From positions 1 through 46,298 of the forward strand of contig NZ_JABWQV010000019.1 of the NCBI RefSeq assembly GCF_014268615.1: a DNA stretch of 46,298 nt, written 5' to 3'. Below are positions 17,729 to 27,626 of this stretch, piece after piece; the stretch's first letter is position 1; each line of letters begins with the position of its first letter. The translations under genes were made by a program, and so were the position numbers. Origin of the DNA: Pseudomonas tehranensis (GTDB lineage: Bacteria > Pseudomonadota > Gammaproteobacteria > Pseudomonadales > Pseudomonadaceae). Below the pieces are notes generated by a model. It saw nothing but the letters and a program-made list of their open reading frames with translations. It had not been told where the DNA came from and searched no databases.

Positions 17729-20503
17729 TCAGGACGTCTGTGCTGTGCGATTCTGCTGGTCGCGCTGGGCCACCCAGTGTTCGATCAGCTCGCGCAGTTG
17801 CGACAGTTCCACCGGTTTGGCCATATGGCCGTCCATCCCGGCCTGACGGGCGCGCTCCTTGTGCTCGGCCAGGATGTGCGCGGTGAGCGCGACCACGGGC
17901 GTGCGGGTTCGCTGGTTACCCATTTCCCAGGCGCGTAGCTGTTGCGTGGCGGAAAAGCCGTCGAGGATCGGCATTTCGCAGTCCATCAAGACCAGGTCGT
18001 AGCGCTGCTCCTTCATGGCCTTGAGGGCTTCCTCGCCGTTGCTGGCGGTATCGGGTTGCAGGTTGAGCTTGCCAAGCATGCCACGGATGACCTTGGTGGA
18101 AATGCTGTTGTCTTCGGCCACCAGGATGCGGAAGTCGCTGGGTACTTTTACCGGAACGACAGGGCCTGCGCCCGTCGGTATGCTCGGTGCCTGGCCTTTG
18201 TTGCGCTGGTTGAGTTCGTCCGCCAGGGTGGTCTTGAGGGTATAGCCGGCCACCGGTTTGGCGAGGATGCGCTTGACCCCGCTGTTGCGTGCCACGACCT
18301 TGCTCGGCGCGTTGCTGATACCGGTGAGCATGATCAACAGGATGTCGTGATTCAGGCTCGGGTCTTCCTTGATCTTGGCCGCCAGTTGCATGCCGGTCAT
18401 GCCGGGCATGTTCTGGTCCAGCAGCACCACGTCGAAGTAGTCCCGCAGGTGCGCCTTGGTGCGCAGCAGCGCCAGGGCTTCCTTGCCCGAGGGTACGGCG
18501 CTGACGTTCAGGCCCCAGGCGCTGCATTGCTGTACGAGCACTTTGCGGCAGGTGTCATTGTCGTCGACGATCAACACTCGCGCCCCTTGCAGCGGACCAT
18601 CGAGGTCGGAGGTCGGATGTTCGAGGCGATCCGGGTCCAGGGGTAAGGTCAGCCACAAGGTACTGCCCTGGTTGCTGCCGCTTTTGATACCGAACTCGCC
18701 GTGCATCAGCATGATCAATTGACGGGCGATGACCAGGCCCAGGTTGCCGCCCAGGCGGGTGGCCGAGAGGAAGTTCTTGCTGTGCAATTCGGCATGCATC
18801 AGCGTGTCGCGCTCTTCGGCGTCCATGGGCGTTCCGCTGTCCTGCACCGCGATGCGCAGGCGCGGCTGATTGCTGCGCTCGTCCAGCGCCACGACAATCA
18901 ACACTTCGCCTTCGTCGGTTTTTTTCAGGGCGTTTTCCAGCAGGCTCAACAGCGCCTGGCGCAACCGTGTCGGGTCACCGCTGATCACTCGCGGCACCTG
19001 GGGCTGGATAAAGCTGATCAATTCGACATTCTGCTGTTCGGCTTTGGCGCGGAAGATGCTCAGGCAGTCTTCGATCAGCGCGTTGAGGTCGAACTGCACG
19101 TCGTCCAGTTCGATCTGCCCGGACTCCAGCCGGGAAATGTCGAGGATCTCGTTGATCAGGGTCAGCAGTTCGTTGCCGGCACTGTGGATCGTCTGCACGT
19201 AATCGCGCTGCTTGACCGACAACGGTGTGCCCAGCAGCAGCTCGGTCATGCCCAGTACGCCGTTCATCGGCGTACGGATCTCGTGGCTGATCTTGGCCAG
19301 GAACTCGGCCTTGGCATTGATCTCGGCATTGCTTGCCGCCAGGTCGCGGCTGATGCTGAAACGGCTCTCGTTGATTGAGCGCTGGCGCTCGCCCAGGGCC
19401 ACACTCATCAGCAGGCCGCTGACGCAGATGAACCCCAGCAGGGTGATGATCAGGCCCTGGGGAGCGACTTCCGTCAGCCCTTGCAGGGCTGGAAGGATGA
19501 TCAGCGTGCCCAGGTTGAAAACCACCATGGCGGCGACAAACAGCCGTGCCGGGCGATAGCCCTTTTGCCAGTGCCAAGCGCTGACGAACAGCATGCTCAG
19601 GCCGGCCAGCGCGACCAGGGCATAGGTCATGATATTGAGTGGCAGTGTGTTCACGAACAACAGCAGCAGGCTGCAGAGAGTGATGAACACGATGTCTCCC
19701 AGCAGCAGCCGGTTCAACGGGTGCGGGCCCAGGGGCGCGAAGAAGCGGTAGGCGAACATCAGGCCGCAGGGCGCGGTCAGCAGCAGGGCCAGATAGGCCC
19801 CCGGCGTCTGAATGGCCGGCCAGTCGGGCAGCCAGGCGCCTGCCAGGTTCAACAGCAGCACCAGGCTGAGCATCAACAGCCCTTCACAGGCCGCCAGCCA
19901 CAGGCAACTGCGTGAACGGGTATAGGCGTAGCGGGTCAGGTTGTGCAGGATCAGCATCGCGATGCAGCCGAACAGCAACCCGTAGATCAGCGTCTGGTTC
20001 TGATTGGCCGCCGCCTGTATCGCCGGTTCCAGTGTGACATAGGGCCGCAGTTCGTGCCGGGACGCCAGGCGCAGGTAGACGTCCAGCTGTTTGTCGCTGC
20101 GCGGCAGGGCCAGCAGGTAATCGCTGCTGGGCAGGGGGTGTTCAATACGTGGCAGGGCATCGCCGCCGACCTGTTGGTCCACCAGGGTATCGCCGTCCAG
20201 CACATAGAGATTCAGGCGAGACAGGTCGGGTGCAAAGATACGCAGTATTTGTTCATGTGGGTCGGGGGCCAGCCGGAAACGCAACCACAATGCCCCGCCC
20301 GGCTCGGCGGCCCTCAGGCGGTCCAGGTCGATGGGGCTGAATTGATTGGTGTAGCGGGCAGAACGGATGTCGCTCAGCTTCAGGTCGCCCTGTTCGTCGA
20401 GCAATACCGCCCAACCACTGCCTGGCGCGGCCTGAGCCGGGAGCGTGCAGAGCAGTGTCAGCAGGGTGACGGTTAAACCTATGGCAATCCTGAGCCAGCG
20501 CAC
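17729..20503 (-). CDS. retS: Hybrid sensor kinase RetS
   Basis: A 924-residue inner-membrane hybrid histidine kinase that blocks GacS and so switches the Gac/Rsm cascade. Order: signal peptide or first segment (1-25), periplasmic 7TMR-DISMED2 domain (about 28-165), seven-helix 7TMR-DISM region (about 170-375), HisKA with KISHEIRTPMNG (His407), an ATPase-like domain, then two receiver domains with Asp696 (VVLLDQNMPG) and Asp841 (LVLMDCEMPI). The ATPase N-box reads ENALKKTDEG, and the usual DxGxG box is DSGTPM. This degenerate G1 box agrees with the known poor kinase activity of RetS. GTG start with AGGG 8 bases upstream. The position next to purD equals that in P. aeruginosa. Confidence 0.93.
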   Translation of the reverse strand: MRWLRIAIGLTVTLLTLLCTLPAQAAPGSGWAVLLDEQGDLKLSDIRSARYTNQFSPIDLDRLRAAEPGGALWLRFRLAPDPHEQILRIFAPDLSRLNLYVLDGDTLVDQQVGGDALPRIEHPLPSSDYLLALPRSDKQLDVYLRLASRHELRPYVTLEPAIQAAANQNQTLIYGLLFGCIAMLILHNLTRYAYTRSRSCLWLAACEGLLMLSLVLLLNLAGAWLPDWPAIQTPGAYLALLLTAPCGLMFAYRFFAPLGPHPLNRLLLGDIVFITLCSLLLLFVNTLPLNIMTYALVALAGLSMLFVSAWHWQKGYRPARLFVAAMVVFNLGTLIILPALQGLTEVAPQGLIITLLGFICVSGLLMSVALGERQRSINESRFSISRDLAASNAEINAKAEFLAKISHEIRTPMNGVLGMTELLLGTPLSVKQRDYVQTIHSAGNELLTLINEILDISRLESGQIELDDVQFDLNALIEDCLSIFRAKAEQQNVELISFIQPQVPRVISGDPTRLRQALLSLLENALKKTDEGEVLIVVALDERSNQPRLRIAVQDSGTPMDAEERDTLMHAELHSKNFLSATRLGGNLGLVIARQLIMLMHGEFGIKSGSNQGSTLWLTLPLDPDRLEHPTSDLDGPLQGARVLIVDDNDTCRKVLVQQCSAWGLNVSAVPSGKEALALLRTKAHLRDYFDVVLLDQNMPGMTGMQLAAKIKEDPSLNHDILLIMLTGISNAPSKVVARNSGVKRILAKPVAGYTLKTTLADELNQRNKGQAPSIPTGAGPVVPVKVPSDFRILVAEDNSISTKVIRGMLGKLNLQPDTASNGEEALKAMKEQRYDLVLMDCEMPILDGFSATQQLRAWEMGNQRTRTPVVALTAHILAEHKERARQAGMDGHMAKPVELSQLRELIEHWVAQRDQQNRTAQTS

Positions 20504-20532
20504 GGCGAAATCCCTTCGTAGGTTGATGCCAG

Positions 20533-20538
20533 ATTATA
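20533..20538 (-). promoter_or_regulatory. Candidate -10 element for retS
   Basis: On the minus strand the sequence reads TATAAT, a perfect -10 hexamer. It lies 29 bases before the GTG of retS, so transcription would start around 20526 with a short leader. No good -35 at 17-18 bases is seen, so an activator may be needed or the match may be chance. Confidence 0.35.
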
Positions 20539-20602
20539 ACTATGCGCGGCGCCGGAGCAGACAGGCAAGGGCCATGGGCGCTTGCCGGTCTGAATGGCCG
20601 GG

Positions 20603-21898
20603 TTATTCCAGATTTTCGCCACGCTCGCGGGCAATGGCGCGGTAGCCAATGTCCTTGCGGTAGAAACAGCCTTCCCAGTCGATCTCGGCGGCAAGCTTGT
20701 AGGCCTGCTGCTGAGCCGCGTCGACACTGGACCCCATGGCGGTGGCGCAAAGCACGCGACCGCCGGCAGTGACCACCTGGCCATCCTTCAGCGCGGTCCC
20801 CGCATGGAAAACCTTGCCTTCCAGCCCAGCTGCAGCCTCCAGGCCTTGTATTGCTTTACCTTTAGCGTAGTCGCCCGGGTAACCCCCGGCTGCCAGTACC
20901 ACACCGACGCTTGGACGCGGATCCCACTGGGCTTCGACCTTGTCCAGTGCCTGGGCCAGGGCGGCTTCGACCAGCAGCACCAGGCTCGATTGCAGGCGCA
21001 GCATCACCGGCTGGGTCTCAGGATCGCCGAAACGGCAGTTGAATTCGATGACTTTTGGGTTACCAGCCTTGTCGATCATCAGGCCGGCATACAGGAAGCC
21101 GGTGTAGACGTTGCCTTCCTCGGCCATGCCGCGCACGGTCGGCCAGATGACCTGGTCCATGACCCGCTGATGGACCTGGGCGGTGACCACCGGGGCAGGG
21201 GAGTAAGCACCCATGCCGCCGGTGTTCGGGCCGCTGTCGCCATCGCCAACACGTTTGTGGTCCTGGCTGGTGGCCATTGGCAGGACGTTCTTGCCATCGA
21301 CCATGACGATGAAGCTGGCTTCTTCGCCGTCGAGGAACTCTTCGATCACCACCCGGGAACCGGCGTCCCCGAAGGCATTGCCGGCCAGCATATCGCGCAC
21401 GGCGTCTTCGGCTTCGGCCAGGGTCATGGCCACGATCACGCCTTTACCGGCGGCCAGACCGTCGGCCTTGATCACGATCGGTGCGCCTTTTTCGCGCAGG
21501 TAAGCCAGGGCCGGATCGATCTCGGTGAAGTTCTGGTAGTCGGCGGTCGGAATCTTGTGACGTGCCAGGAAATCCTTGGTGAACGCTTTCGAGCCTTCCA
21601 GCTGCGCGGCGCCGGATGTCGGGCCGAAGCAGTCCAGGCCACGGGAGCGGAACAGATCGACCACACCGGCAACCAGCGGCACTTCCGGGCCGACGATAGT
21701 CAGCGAGACGTTCTTCTCGGCGAAGTCGGCCAGTTGTTCCAGGGCCAGCACGTCGATGGCGACGTTTTCGCATTTGGCTTCGATGGCGGTACCGGCATTG
21801 CCCGGTGCCACGAAAACCTTCTGCACACGCGGATCCTGAGCTACTTTCCAGGCCAGGGCGTGTTCACGGCCACCGCTGCCAATGATCAAAACATTCAT
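20603..21898 (-). CDS. purD: Phosphoribosylamine-glycine ligase PurD
   Basis: A 431-residue ATP-grasp enzyme that makes glycinamide ribonucleotide, the second step of purine synthesis. It starts MNVLIIGSGGREHALAWK. It contains GPEVPLVAGVVDLFRSRGL, the ATP-grasp loop PIVIKADGLAAGKGVIVA, and GMGAYSPAPV and VIEFNCRFGDPETQPVM, all PurD marks. Full length. It is downstream of purH on the same strand, with 189 bases between. retS follows 99 bases further downstream. Confidence 0.97.
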   Translation of the reverse strand: MNVLIIGSGGREHALAWKVAQDPRVQKVFVAPGNAGTAIEAKCENVAIDVLALEQLADFAEKNVSLTIVGPEVPLVAGVVDLFRSRGLDCFGPTSGAAQLEGSKAFTKDFLARHKIPTADYQNFTEIDPALAYLREKGAPIVIKADGLAAGKGVIVAMTLAEAEDAVRDMLAGNAFGDAGSRVVIEEFLDGEEASFIVMVDGKNVLPMATSQDHKRVGDGDSGPNTGGMGAYSPAPVVTAQVHQRVMDQVIWPTVRGMAEEGNVYTGFLYAGLMIDKAGNPKVIEFNCRFGDPETQPVMLRLQSSLVLLVEAALAQALDKVEAQWDPRPSVGVVLAAGGYPGDYAKGKAIQGLEAAAGLEGKVFHAGTALKDGQVVTAGGRVLCATAMGSSVDAAQQQAYKLAAEIDWEGCFYRKDIGYRAIARERGENLE

Positions 21899-21996
21899 TT
21901 CAAAAACCTCGGATGACGCTGATTCTGTTTTGGAACCTAAAGCGTTTTACGCCGTAGGAGGTCGCAATGAAGACGGTAGATGCAAGGCGGGGTCGG

Positions 21997-22040
21997 CCTC
22001 GATGAGCGGAGTTGCCTTTTGGCAATGAGCATCATCGAGG
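21997..22040. repeat. Nested inverted repeat between purH and purD
   Basis: Outer arms CCTCGATGA (21997-22005) and TCATCGAGG (22032-22040) enclose inner arms TTGCC and GGCAA around TTTT. On the transcript from purH to purD this could fold as a long hairpin. There is no T-run beyond it on the minus strand. It may be an RNA stability or processing element. Confidence 0.5.
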
Positions 22041-22087
22041 TCGGCTCCAACGCAGCAGATGCCGGCTTCAGTGTGGCCGTTGTCATG

Positions 22088-23695
22088 TTAGTGACGGAAG
22101 TGGCGCATGCCGGTGAATACCATGGCGATGCCGGCCTCATCAGCGGCGGCAATCACTTCATTGTCACGCATCGAACCACCCGGCTGGATCACCGCAGTGA
22201 TGCCGACCTTGGCCGCGTTGTCGATGCCGTCGCGGAACGGGAAGAACGCATCGGAGGCCATGACCGCGCCCTGTACCTGCAAACCGGCGTGTTCAGCCTT
22301 GATCGCGGCGATGCGGGCCGAGTTCACGCGGCTCATCTGGCCGGCGCCGACGCCGATGGTCTGGCGGTTCTTGGCGTAGACAATGGCGTTGGACTTGACG
22401 TACTTGGCAACTTTCCAGGCGAAGATCAAATCGTTGATTTCCTGTTCGCTTGGGGCGCGCTGGGTCACCACTTTCAAATCTTCGCTGCCGATCATGCCGA
22501 TGTCGCGACTTTGTACCAGCAGGCCGCCGTTGACACGCTTGTAGTCCCAGGCCGGCGCGCGGTCGGCCGACCATTGACCGCAGGCCAGCAGGCGCACGTT
22601 GGCCTTGGCGGCGACGATGGCACGGGCTTCTTCGCTGACTGATGGGGCGATGATCACTTCGACGAACTGACGCTCGACGATGGCCTTGGCGGTTTCGGCG
22701 TCCAGTTCACGGTTGAAGGCGATGATGCCGCCGAATGCCGATTCGGTATCGGTGGCGTAGGCCAGTTCGTAGGCCTGGCGGATGCCGCCCTCGGCGTCGG
22801 GGCTCACGGCCACGCCGCACGGATTGGCATGCTTGACGATCACGCAGGCAGGCTTGACGAAGCTCTTGACGCATTCCAGCGCCGCATCGGTGTCGGCCAC
22901 GTTGTTGAACGACAGTTCCTTGCCTTGCAACTGGGTGGCGGTGGCGATACCGACTTCGGCAGGTTTGGCTTCCACATAGAACGCCGCGCTCTGATGCGGG
23001 TTCTCGCCGTAGCGCATTTCCTGGGCCTTGACGAACTGGGTGTTGAAGGTGCGTGGGAATTCGCTGCGGCCTTCGGTCGACAGGGTTTCAGCGGCCTGGT
23101 TCACGGTGCCCATGTAGTTGGCGATCATGCCGTCGTAGGCGGCGGTGTGTTCGAAGGCCTTGAGCATCAGGTCGAAACGCTGGGCGTAGGTCAGGCCACC
23201 GGCCTTGAGGTTTTCCAGCACGCTGGCGTAGTCACTGGCGTTGACCACGATGGCCACGTCTTTGTGGTTCTTGGCCGCCGAGCGGACCATGGTCGGGCCG
23301 CCGATGTCGATGTTTTCAATGGCGGTCGGCAGGTCGCAACCTGGCTTGTTGATGGTGGCTTCGAACGGGTAGAGGTTGACCGCCACCAGGTCGATCGGCT
23401 TGATGCCGTGCTCGTTCATGATGGCGTCGTCGATGCCGCGACGACCCAGGATCCCGCCGTGGATCTTCGGGTGCAGGGTCTTGACCCGACCGTCCATCAT
23501 TTCCGCAAAACCGGTGTAGTCCGCGACTTCCACTGCGGCGACGCCGTTGTCCTGCAGCAGCTTGAAGGTCCCGCCGGTGGAGAGGATCTCGACGCCCAGC
23601 TGTTGCAGTTCGCGGGCGAATTCGAGGATCCCGGTCTTGTCGGAGACGCTGATCAAGGCGCGGCGGATCGGCAGGCGGGTGGTCTGGTCGGTCAT
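22088..23695 (-). CDS. purH: Bifunctional AICAR transformylase / IMP cyclohydrolase PurH
   Basis: A 535-residue cytoplasmic enzyme that performs the last two steps to IMP. The N-terminal cyclohydrolase half has [33 protein letters not shown]. The C-terminal transformylase half has [12 protein letters not shown] with the catalytic-type Lys-His pair, [14 protein letters not shown] and [11 protein letters not shown]. The ATG at 23695 ([14 protein letters not shown]) is preceded by GGAA at 6 bases and gives the usual 535 residues. An in-frame start 7 codons upstream is less likely. It is followed by purD on the same strand and preceded by fis. Confidence 0.97.
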   Translation of the reverse strand: MTDQTTRLPIRRALISVSDKTGILEFARELQQLGVEILSTGGTFKLLQDNGVAAVEVADYTGFAEMMDGRVKTLHPKIHGGILGRRGIDDAIMNEHGIKPIDLVAVNLYPFEATINKPGCDLPTAIENIDIGGPTMVRSAAKNHKDVAIVVNASDYASVLENLKAGGLTYAQRFDLMLKAFEHTAAYDGMIANYMGTVNQAAETLSTEGRSEFPRTFNTQFVKAQEMRYGENPHQSAAFYVEAKPAEVGIATATQLQGKELSFNNVADTDAALECVKSFVKPACVIVKHANPCGVAVSPDAEGGIRQAYELAYATDTESAFGGIIAFNRELDAETAKAIVERQFVEVIIAPSVSEEARAIVAAKANVRLLACGQWSADRAPAWDYKRVNGGLLVQSRDIGMIGSEDLKVVTQRAPSEQEINDLIFAWKVAKYVKSNAIVYAKNRQTIGVGAGQMSRVNSARIAAIKAEHAGLQVQGAVMASDAFFPFRDGIDNAAKVGITAVIQPGGSMRDNEVIAAADEAGIAMVFTGMRHFRH

Positions 23696-23727
23696 TTCAA
23701 TTTCCATCAAAAGCAAGGGAAGTCAGC

Positions 23728-23761
23728 AAAAAAGGCGACCGTTTTTTACGCGGGCGCCTTT
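23728..23761 (-). terminator. Intrinsic terminator downstream of fis
   Basis: On the minus strand AAAGGCG pairs with CGCCTTT and is followed by more T residues, 18 bases after the fis stop codon. It separates the dusB-fis unit from purH, which would then need its own promoter in the gap. Confidence 0.75.
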
Positions 23762-23778
23762 CTGGTTTGATTGAATGC

Positions 23779-24099
23779 TTACAGCAGATCGTACTGCTTG
23801 AGTTTCTTGCGCAGGGTGCCGCGGTTCAGGCCCAGCAGCTCACTGGCCTTGGTCTGGTTGCCCTTGACGTAGTTCATCACGCTCTCGAGCAGAGGTGCCT
23901 CGACTTCCGAAAGCACCAGGTTGTACACATCCGTGACGGCAGCGCCCTCAAGGTGGGCGAAATAATTGTGCAGCGCCTTCTCGACACTCCCGCGAAGGGT
24001 CTGACCTTCTTCGCTGGGCGTATTGAGGTGCTGTTTCAAATTTACGTTGTCGCTCACGGGTGTTATTCCACTCACTAAAGTCTCGGTCATCATCGTCAT
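23779..24099 (-). CDS. fis: DNA-binding nucleoid protein Fis
   Basis: A 106-residue nucleoid-associated and regulatory protein that bends DNA as a dimer. The C-terminal helix-turn-helix [26 protein letters not shown] is the Fis signature, and the dimerisation helices lie in [14 protein letters not shown]. The first ATG (24099) overlaps the dusB stop by 4 bases. The dusB-fis operon order is conserved in gamma-proteobacteria. Confidence 0.97.
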   Translation of the reverse strand: MTMMTETLVSGITPVSDNVNLKQHLNTPSEEGQTLRGSVEKALHNYFAHLEGAAVTDVYNLVLSEVEAPLLESVMNYVKGNQTKASELLGLNRGTLRKKLKQYDLL

Positions 24100-25103
24100 G
24101 CGGCCACCCCTTCGTCCCCTGTCAGGCTCTTGTAACGCTCAGCGAAGAACGCCTGAACGTCGGCGCATTGTGCTTGCGTACCATCCAAACGATTGAAACG
24201 GGCGCGAAACTCCCTGGCGCCCGGCAGGGTTGCGAGATACCAGCCCACATGCTTGCGAGCGATGCGTACACCCATGACTTCTCCGTAGAAGGCATGCAGC
24301 GCGGCCAGATGCTCTAGCAGAATACGTTCCACCTCGGACAGTTGCGGCGCAGCGAGCTTTTCGCCGGTGCGCAGGAAGTGTTCGATTTCACGAAAAATCC
24401 ATGGCCGCCCCTGGGCAGCCCGGCCGATCAACAACCCGTCGGCACCCGTCGCGTCCAGCACGTACCGGGCCTTTTCGGGCGAGTCGATATCGCCGTTGGC
24501 AAAGACCGGAATCGACACCGCCTGCTTGATCGCGGCGATGGTGTCGTACTCGGCCTCGCCGGTGTACAGGTCGGCACGGGTGCGGCCATGCACCGCCAGC
24601 GCCGTGATACCTGCCTGTTCGGCGATCTTCGCCACCGTCAGGCCGTTCTTGTTCTCCCGGTCCCACCCGGTGCGGATCTTCAGGGTCACCGGCACATCGA
24701 CTGCGGCGACGACCGCCTGCAGGATCTCGGTGACCAGCGCTTCATCCTTCAACAGTGCCGAGCCTGCAGCCTTGTTGCAGACCTTCTTCGCCGGACAGCC
24801 CATGTTGATGTCGATGATCTGTGCGCCCAGCTCGACATTGGCCCGGGCCGCCTGCGCCAGCATCTGGGCATCGCCACCGGCGATCTGCACCGAGCGGGGC
24901 TCGGGATCGCCTTCGTGGATCATGCGCAGACGCGATTTGCGGGTGTTCCACAAACTCATGTCGCTGCTGACCATTTCCGAAACTACCAGCCCGGCGCCCA
25001 GTCGCTTGCACAGCTGACGAAAGGGCTGGTCGGTGACGCCCGCCATTGGGGCGAGAACCAGGCCGTTCTGTAATGTATATGGGCCGATGCGTACCGCCGA
25101 CAT
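24096..25103 (-). CDS. dusB: tRNA-dihydrouridine synthase B
   Basis: A 335-residue FMN- and NADPH-dependent enzyme that reduces uridine to dihydrouridine in the tRNA D-loop. It has [22 protein letters not shown] at the start, then [22 protein letters not shown] with the catalytic Cys of the [10 protein letters not shown] motif. [26 protein letters not shown] and FANGDIDS follow. The length is normal. It is co-transcribed and translationally overlapped with fis. Confidence 0.97.
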   Translation of the reverse strand: MSAVRIGPYTLQNGLVLAPMAGVTDQPFRQLCKRLGAGLVVSEMVSSDMSLWNTRKSRLRMIHEGDPEPRSVQIAGGDAQMLAQAARANVELGAQIIDINMGCPAKKVCNKAAGSALLKDEALVTEILQAVVAAVDVPVTLKIRTGWDRENKNGLTVAKIAEQAGITALAVHGRTRADLYTGEAEYDTIAAIKQAVSIPVFANGDIDSPEKARYVLDATGADGLLIGRAAQGRPWIFREIEHFLRTGEKLAAPQLSEVERILLEHLAALHAFYGEVMGVRIARKHVGWYLATLPGAREFRARFNRLDGTQAQCADVQAFFAERYKSLTGDEGVAA

Positions 25104-25288
25104 AGGACTTCCCTGAAGTGGGGCCGGATCATGAGACTTCGAAAAAGGGTTGGCATGATACCCGCTCTCGATGACTGGATAAAGGTCGAATTGGATAAAA
25201 TCTGAACAGCTATTTTGTTATCGCCAGCGGTTTGGTTCGGGTGCGCTGAGTCAGAAAGCTGCCGCCAATCGCCCGGCCCGGGTGTGCA

Positions 25289-26527
25289 TCACTCTGGTGA
25301 ATGAAAGCTCAGGCTGTAGTTCACCGCTTTCGGTCCCGGGTCCAGGATATCCAGGGCAATATGAATGGGCGTCTGCGGGGGCATTTCTCCCAGGCCTTCG
25401 ACATCGCCGCCCAGATATTCACCGGGCTTGAAACGGCGACTGGCGATCAGATGCCCGTTGAGGTCGGCGAAACGCAGCTCCAGCAGCGGGAAAGGCTGGG
25501 AGAACGGCGCACGGTTGTAGATGATTGCGTCCACCACCAGGGCGCCGCTGAACTCCGGATGGCTGCGCACCACCAGGTTACTGCTTTTGATTTTGGCGAT
25601 GTCGACCTTGGATGGCACGTCGCAGCCGATGGTCGGGCAAATCTGCAGGAACCACGGGCGATACTGATCCTGACGGGCCAGTTCTTCGAAGTGGTAGGCG
25701 ATGTACTGGCCGGCCAGGGCCGCGGCGGCAAACAGTATCAACAGGCCCCATAGCAAGCGCCGGCCCCAGGGCGAGCGACGCTTGCGCCAGTCCAGTTGCA
25801 GCGGATCGTCATCCAGGTCCTGAAGGGCCTCGGCGCGTATTCTGGGTTCATGGCGCTCGCGTGCCTTGCGCGTCGGCACCGCCTGCAGCGGTGCTTCGTC
25901 GTGATCATCGTGATCATCGCCGGCAGACAAGCTCTCAAAGTGTTCGTGGGGCTCGTCGTCCGGCTCCAGGCGTAGCAGGGTGACCGGTTCGTCGTCCGGT
26001 TCCAGCGGTTCCAGCGCCAGGGACAAGGACGGTTCGGTGCGCGGAGGCCGGGCCGGCTCATGGGGCGCGAACGGTTCGACCGGGGTCTGGAGGATCGTTT
26101 CGTCGCGCTCGCTGGCGGATTCGCTGTACAGACTGTCGGACCAGGGCTCCTGGTCGTTCGAGAGCGGGTCGCGTTGCGCGCTCAGGTTGTCTTCACGACG
26201 TCGGCCGAAGGTATCCGGCGCACGCTTGTCACGCCGTTCCAGTCGAGCCAGTTCCTTGTCCAGATCATCGAGGTCCAGCTCGGCGGCGGTCCATTGCTTC
26301 TGGCTGATCGCACGGGGCGGGGATTCGGCAGCCGGCGTCTTGACTGGCGATGCCAGGGGCGTGACGGTTTCCTTGGCAGCATGCTGTTCGAGCAATTGCC
26401 GTGCGGCATTGAACACTTGCAGGCACGAGCCACAGCGAACCACCCCGCGGGCCACGCTCAATTGAGTGTGGCTGACGCGAAAACTGGTGTGGCAATGCGG
26501 GCACTGGGTGACGAAACTGTCAGTCAT
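25289..26527 (-). CDS. MJ0042-type zinc-ribbon, DUF3426 membrane protein
   Basis: A 412-residue protein. The N-terminal zinc ribbon has CPHC at residues 9-12 and CGSC about 20 residues on (MJ0042 type). The middle, about 55-255, is a charged, low-complexity linker with repeated EPDDEP strings and an Asp/His run. A single membrane span (LLWGLLILFAAAALAGQYIA, about 265-285) leads to a C-terminal DUF3426 domain, which has IYNRAPFSQPFPLLELRFADLNG and RRFKPGEYLGGD. Function unknown. It sits just downstream of prmA (30 bases), as in P. aeruginosa, so the two are probably co-transcribed. Confidence 0.93.
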   Translation of the reverse strand: MTDSFVTQCPHCHTSFRVSHTQLSVARGVVRCGSCLQVFNAARQLLEQHAAKETVTPLASPVKTPAAESPPRAISQKQWTAAELDLDDLDKELARLERRDKRAPDTFGRRREDNLSAQRDPLSNDQEPWSDSLYSESASERDETILQTPVEPFAPHEPARPPRTEPSLSLALEPLEPDDEPVTLLRLEPDDEPHEHFESLSAGDDHDDHDEAPLQAVPTRKARERHEPRIRAEALQDLDDDPLQLDWRKRRSPWGRRLLWGLLILFAAAALAGQYIAYHFEELARQDQYRPWFLQICPTIGCDVPSKVDIAKIKSSNLVVRSHPEFSGALVVDAIIYNRAPFSQPFPLLELRFADLNGHLIASRRFKPGEYLGGDVEGLGEMPPQTPIHIALDILDPGPKAVNYSLSFHSPE

Positions 26528-26557
26528 GCGGCAATCCGGTTGATACAGGCGCCCATT

Positions 26558-27436
26558 CTAGCGCCGACGACCGGTGATGCGCACCCAGCCATCGCGACTG
26601 GCGATGGGGTCCAGATCAAAGTCCGCGGCATAGGCCGCAGCGACTTCTTCACCCTGTTCGGCCAGGATGCCCGACAGCGCCAAGCGTCCGCCCGGCTTGA
26701 CCAGGCTCGACAACTGCGGCGCCAGGGACACCAGCGGACCGGCCAGGATGTTGGCCACCAGTACGTCGGCCTGAACCTGTGGCAAGTCTTGCGGCAAGTA
26801 CAGGGGGAACAGCTCTGGGGCAATGTTGTTGCGCCCGGCGTTGTCGCGGGAGGCTTCCAGGGCCTGGACGTCGATGTCGGTGCCGACCGCTTCCTTGGCG
26901 CCCAACAGCAGCGCGGCAATGGCCAGGATCCCCGAGCCGCAGCCGAAGTCGAGTACGTTGCAGTCTTTGAGGTCCTGGCCGTCGAGCCATTCCAGGCACA
27001 ACGCGGTGGTCGGGTGCGTGCCAGTGCCGAACGCCAGCCCTGGGTCCAGCAGCAGGTTCACCGCATCCGGCTGCGGCGCGGCATGCCAGCTCGGCACGAT
27101 CCACAGGCGCTGACCGAAGCGCATCGGCTGGAAGTTATCCATCCAGCTGCGTTCCCAATCCTGGTCTTCGATCACTTCGCTGTGATGCTCGGGCAACGGG
27201 CTGCCGGTGAGCAGCTCCAGATGTGCCAGCACGCTGGTCGGCTCAGTGCCACCTTCGAAAAGGGCCAGCAGGTGAGTGTGGGACCACAACGGCGTGGTAT
27301 TGAGTTCCGGCTCGAAGATCGGCTGGTCTTCGGCGTCCATGAAGGTTACCGATACGGCGCCGACTTCAAGAAACGCGTCTTCATAGGTTTCGGCTTGTTC
27401 CGGGCTGATAGCCAGACGTACTTGCAGCCAAGGCAT
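26558..27436 (-). CDS. prmA: Ribosomal protein L11 methyltransferase PrmA
   Basis: A 292-residue SAM-dependent enzyme that trimethylates ribosomal protein L11. The N-terminal substrate domain has [31 protein letters not shown]. The Rossmann part has [19 protein letters not shown], then [29 protein letters not shown] and VANILAGPL, the NIL-x-x-P-type catalytic loop. The ATG at 27436 gives the normal start MPWLQV. A GTG three codons upstream is possible. It reads divergently from the DUF6543 toxin. Confidence 0.97.
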   Translation of the reverse strand: MPWLQVRLAISPEQAETYEDAFLEVGAVSVTFMDAEDQPIFEPELNTTPLWSHTHLLALFEGGTEPTSVLAHLELLTGSPLPEHHSEVIEDQDWERSWMDNFQPMRFGQRLWIVPSWHAAPQPDAVNLLLDPGLAFGTGTHPTTALCLEWLDGQDLKDCNVLDFGCGSGILAIAALLLGAKEAVGTDIDVQALEASRDNAGRNNIAPELFPLYLPQDLPQVQADVLVANILAGPLVSLAPQLSSLVKPGGRLALSGILAEQGEEVAAAYAADFDLDPIASRDGWVRITGRRR

Positions 27437-27611
27437 GGCGGGCACCTTTGGAAAAATCTACTGGGGGCAGCGCAGGGCTGCAAAGGCGCGCAGTGTACGC
27501 CAGGTCGCCGTCAAAGTGGATAAGCGAGTCTTGCGCCGCCCTGCTGGTGTTTCGATATATATATGTATGACATGCGGGCGCTGGCGGGCGGATAAGGTGC
27601 GGGTCCACACA

Positions 27612-27620
27612 ACAGGGAGG
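27612..27620 (+). promoter_or_regulatory. Strong Shine-Dalgarno overlapping an ACARGGA-type (RsmA-like) site
   Basis: ACAGGGAGG precedes the ATG at 27627 by 6 bases. GGGAGG is a strong ribosome-binding site and decides the start. The first seven bases equal the ACARGGA core of the RsmA/CsrA consensus, so a bound Rsm protein would cover the ribosome site. The Shine-Dalgarno role is firm. The Rsm role is inferred. Confidence 0.6.
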
Positions 27621-27626
27621 AATGTG

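Noticed and set aside
22829..23770. Plus-strand frame of 313 codons
   Set aside because: It is antisense to purH, with no motif of its own.
26060..27523. Plus-strand frame of 487 codons
   Set aside because: It is antisense to DUF3426 and prmA, both well supported.
27435..27626. N-terminal extension of the DUF6543 toxin frame
   Set aside because: The open frame runs up to prmA, but the strong ribosome site 6 bases before the ATG at 27627 and the promoter-like AT island at about 27555-27569 place the start at 27627.
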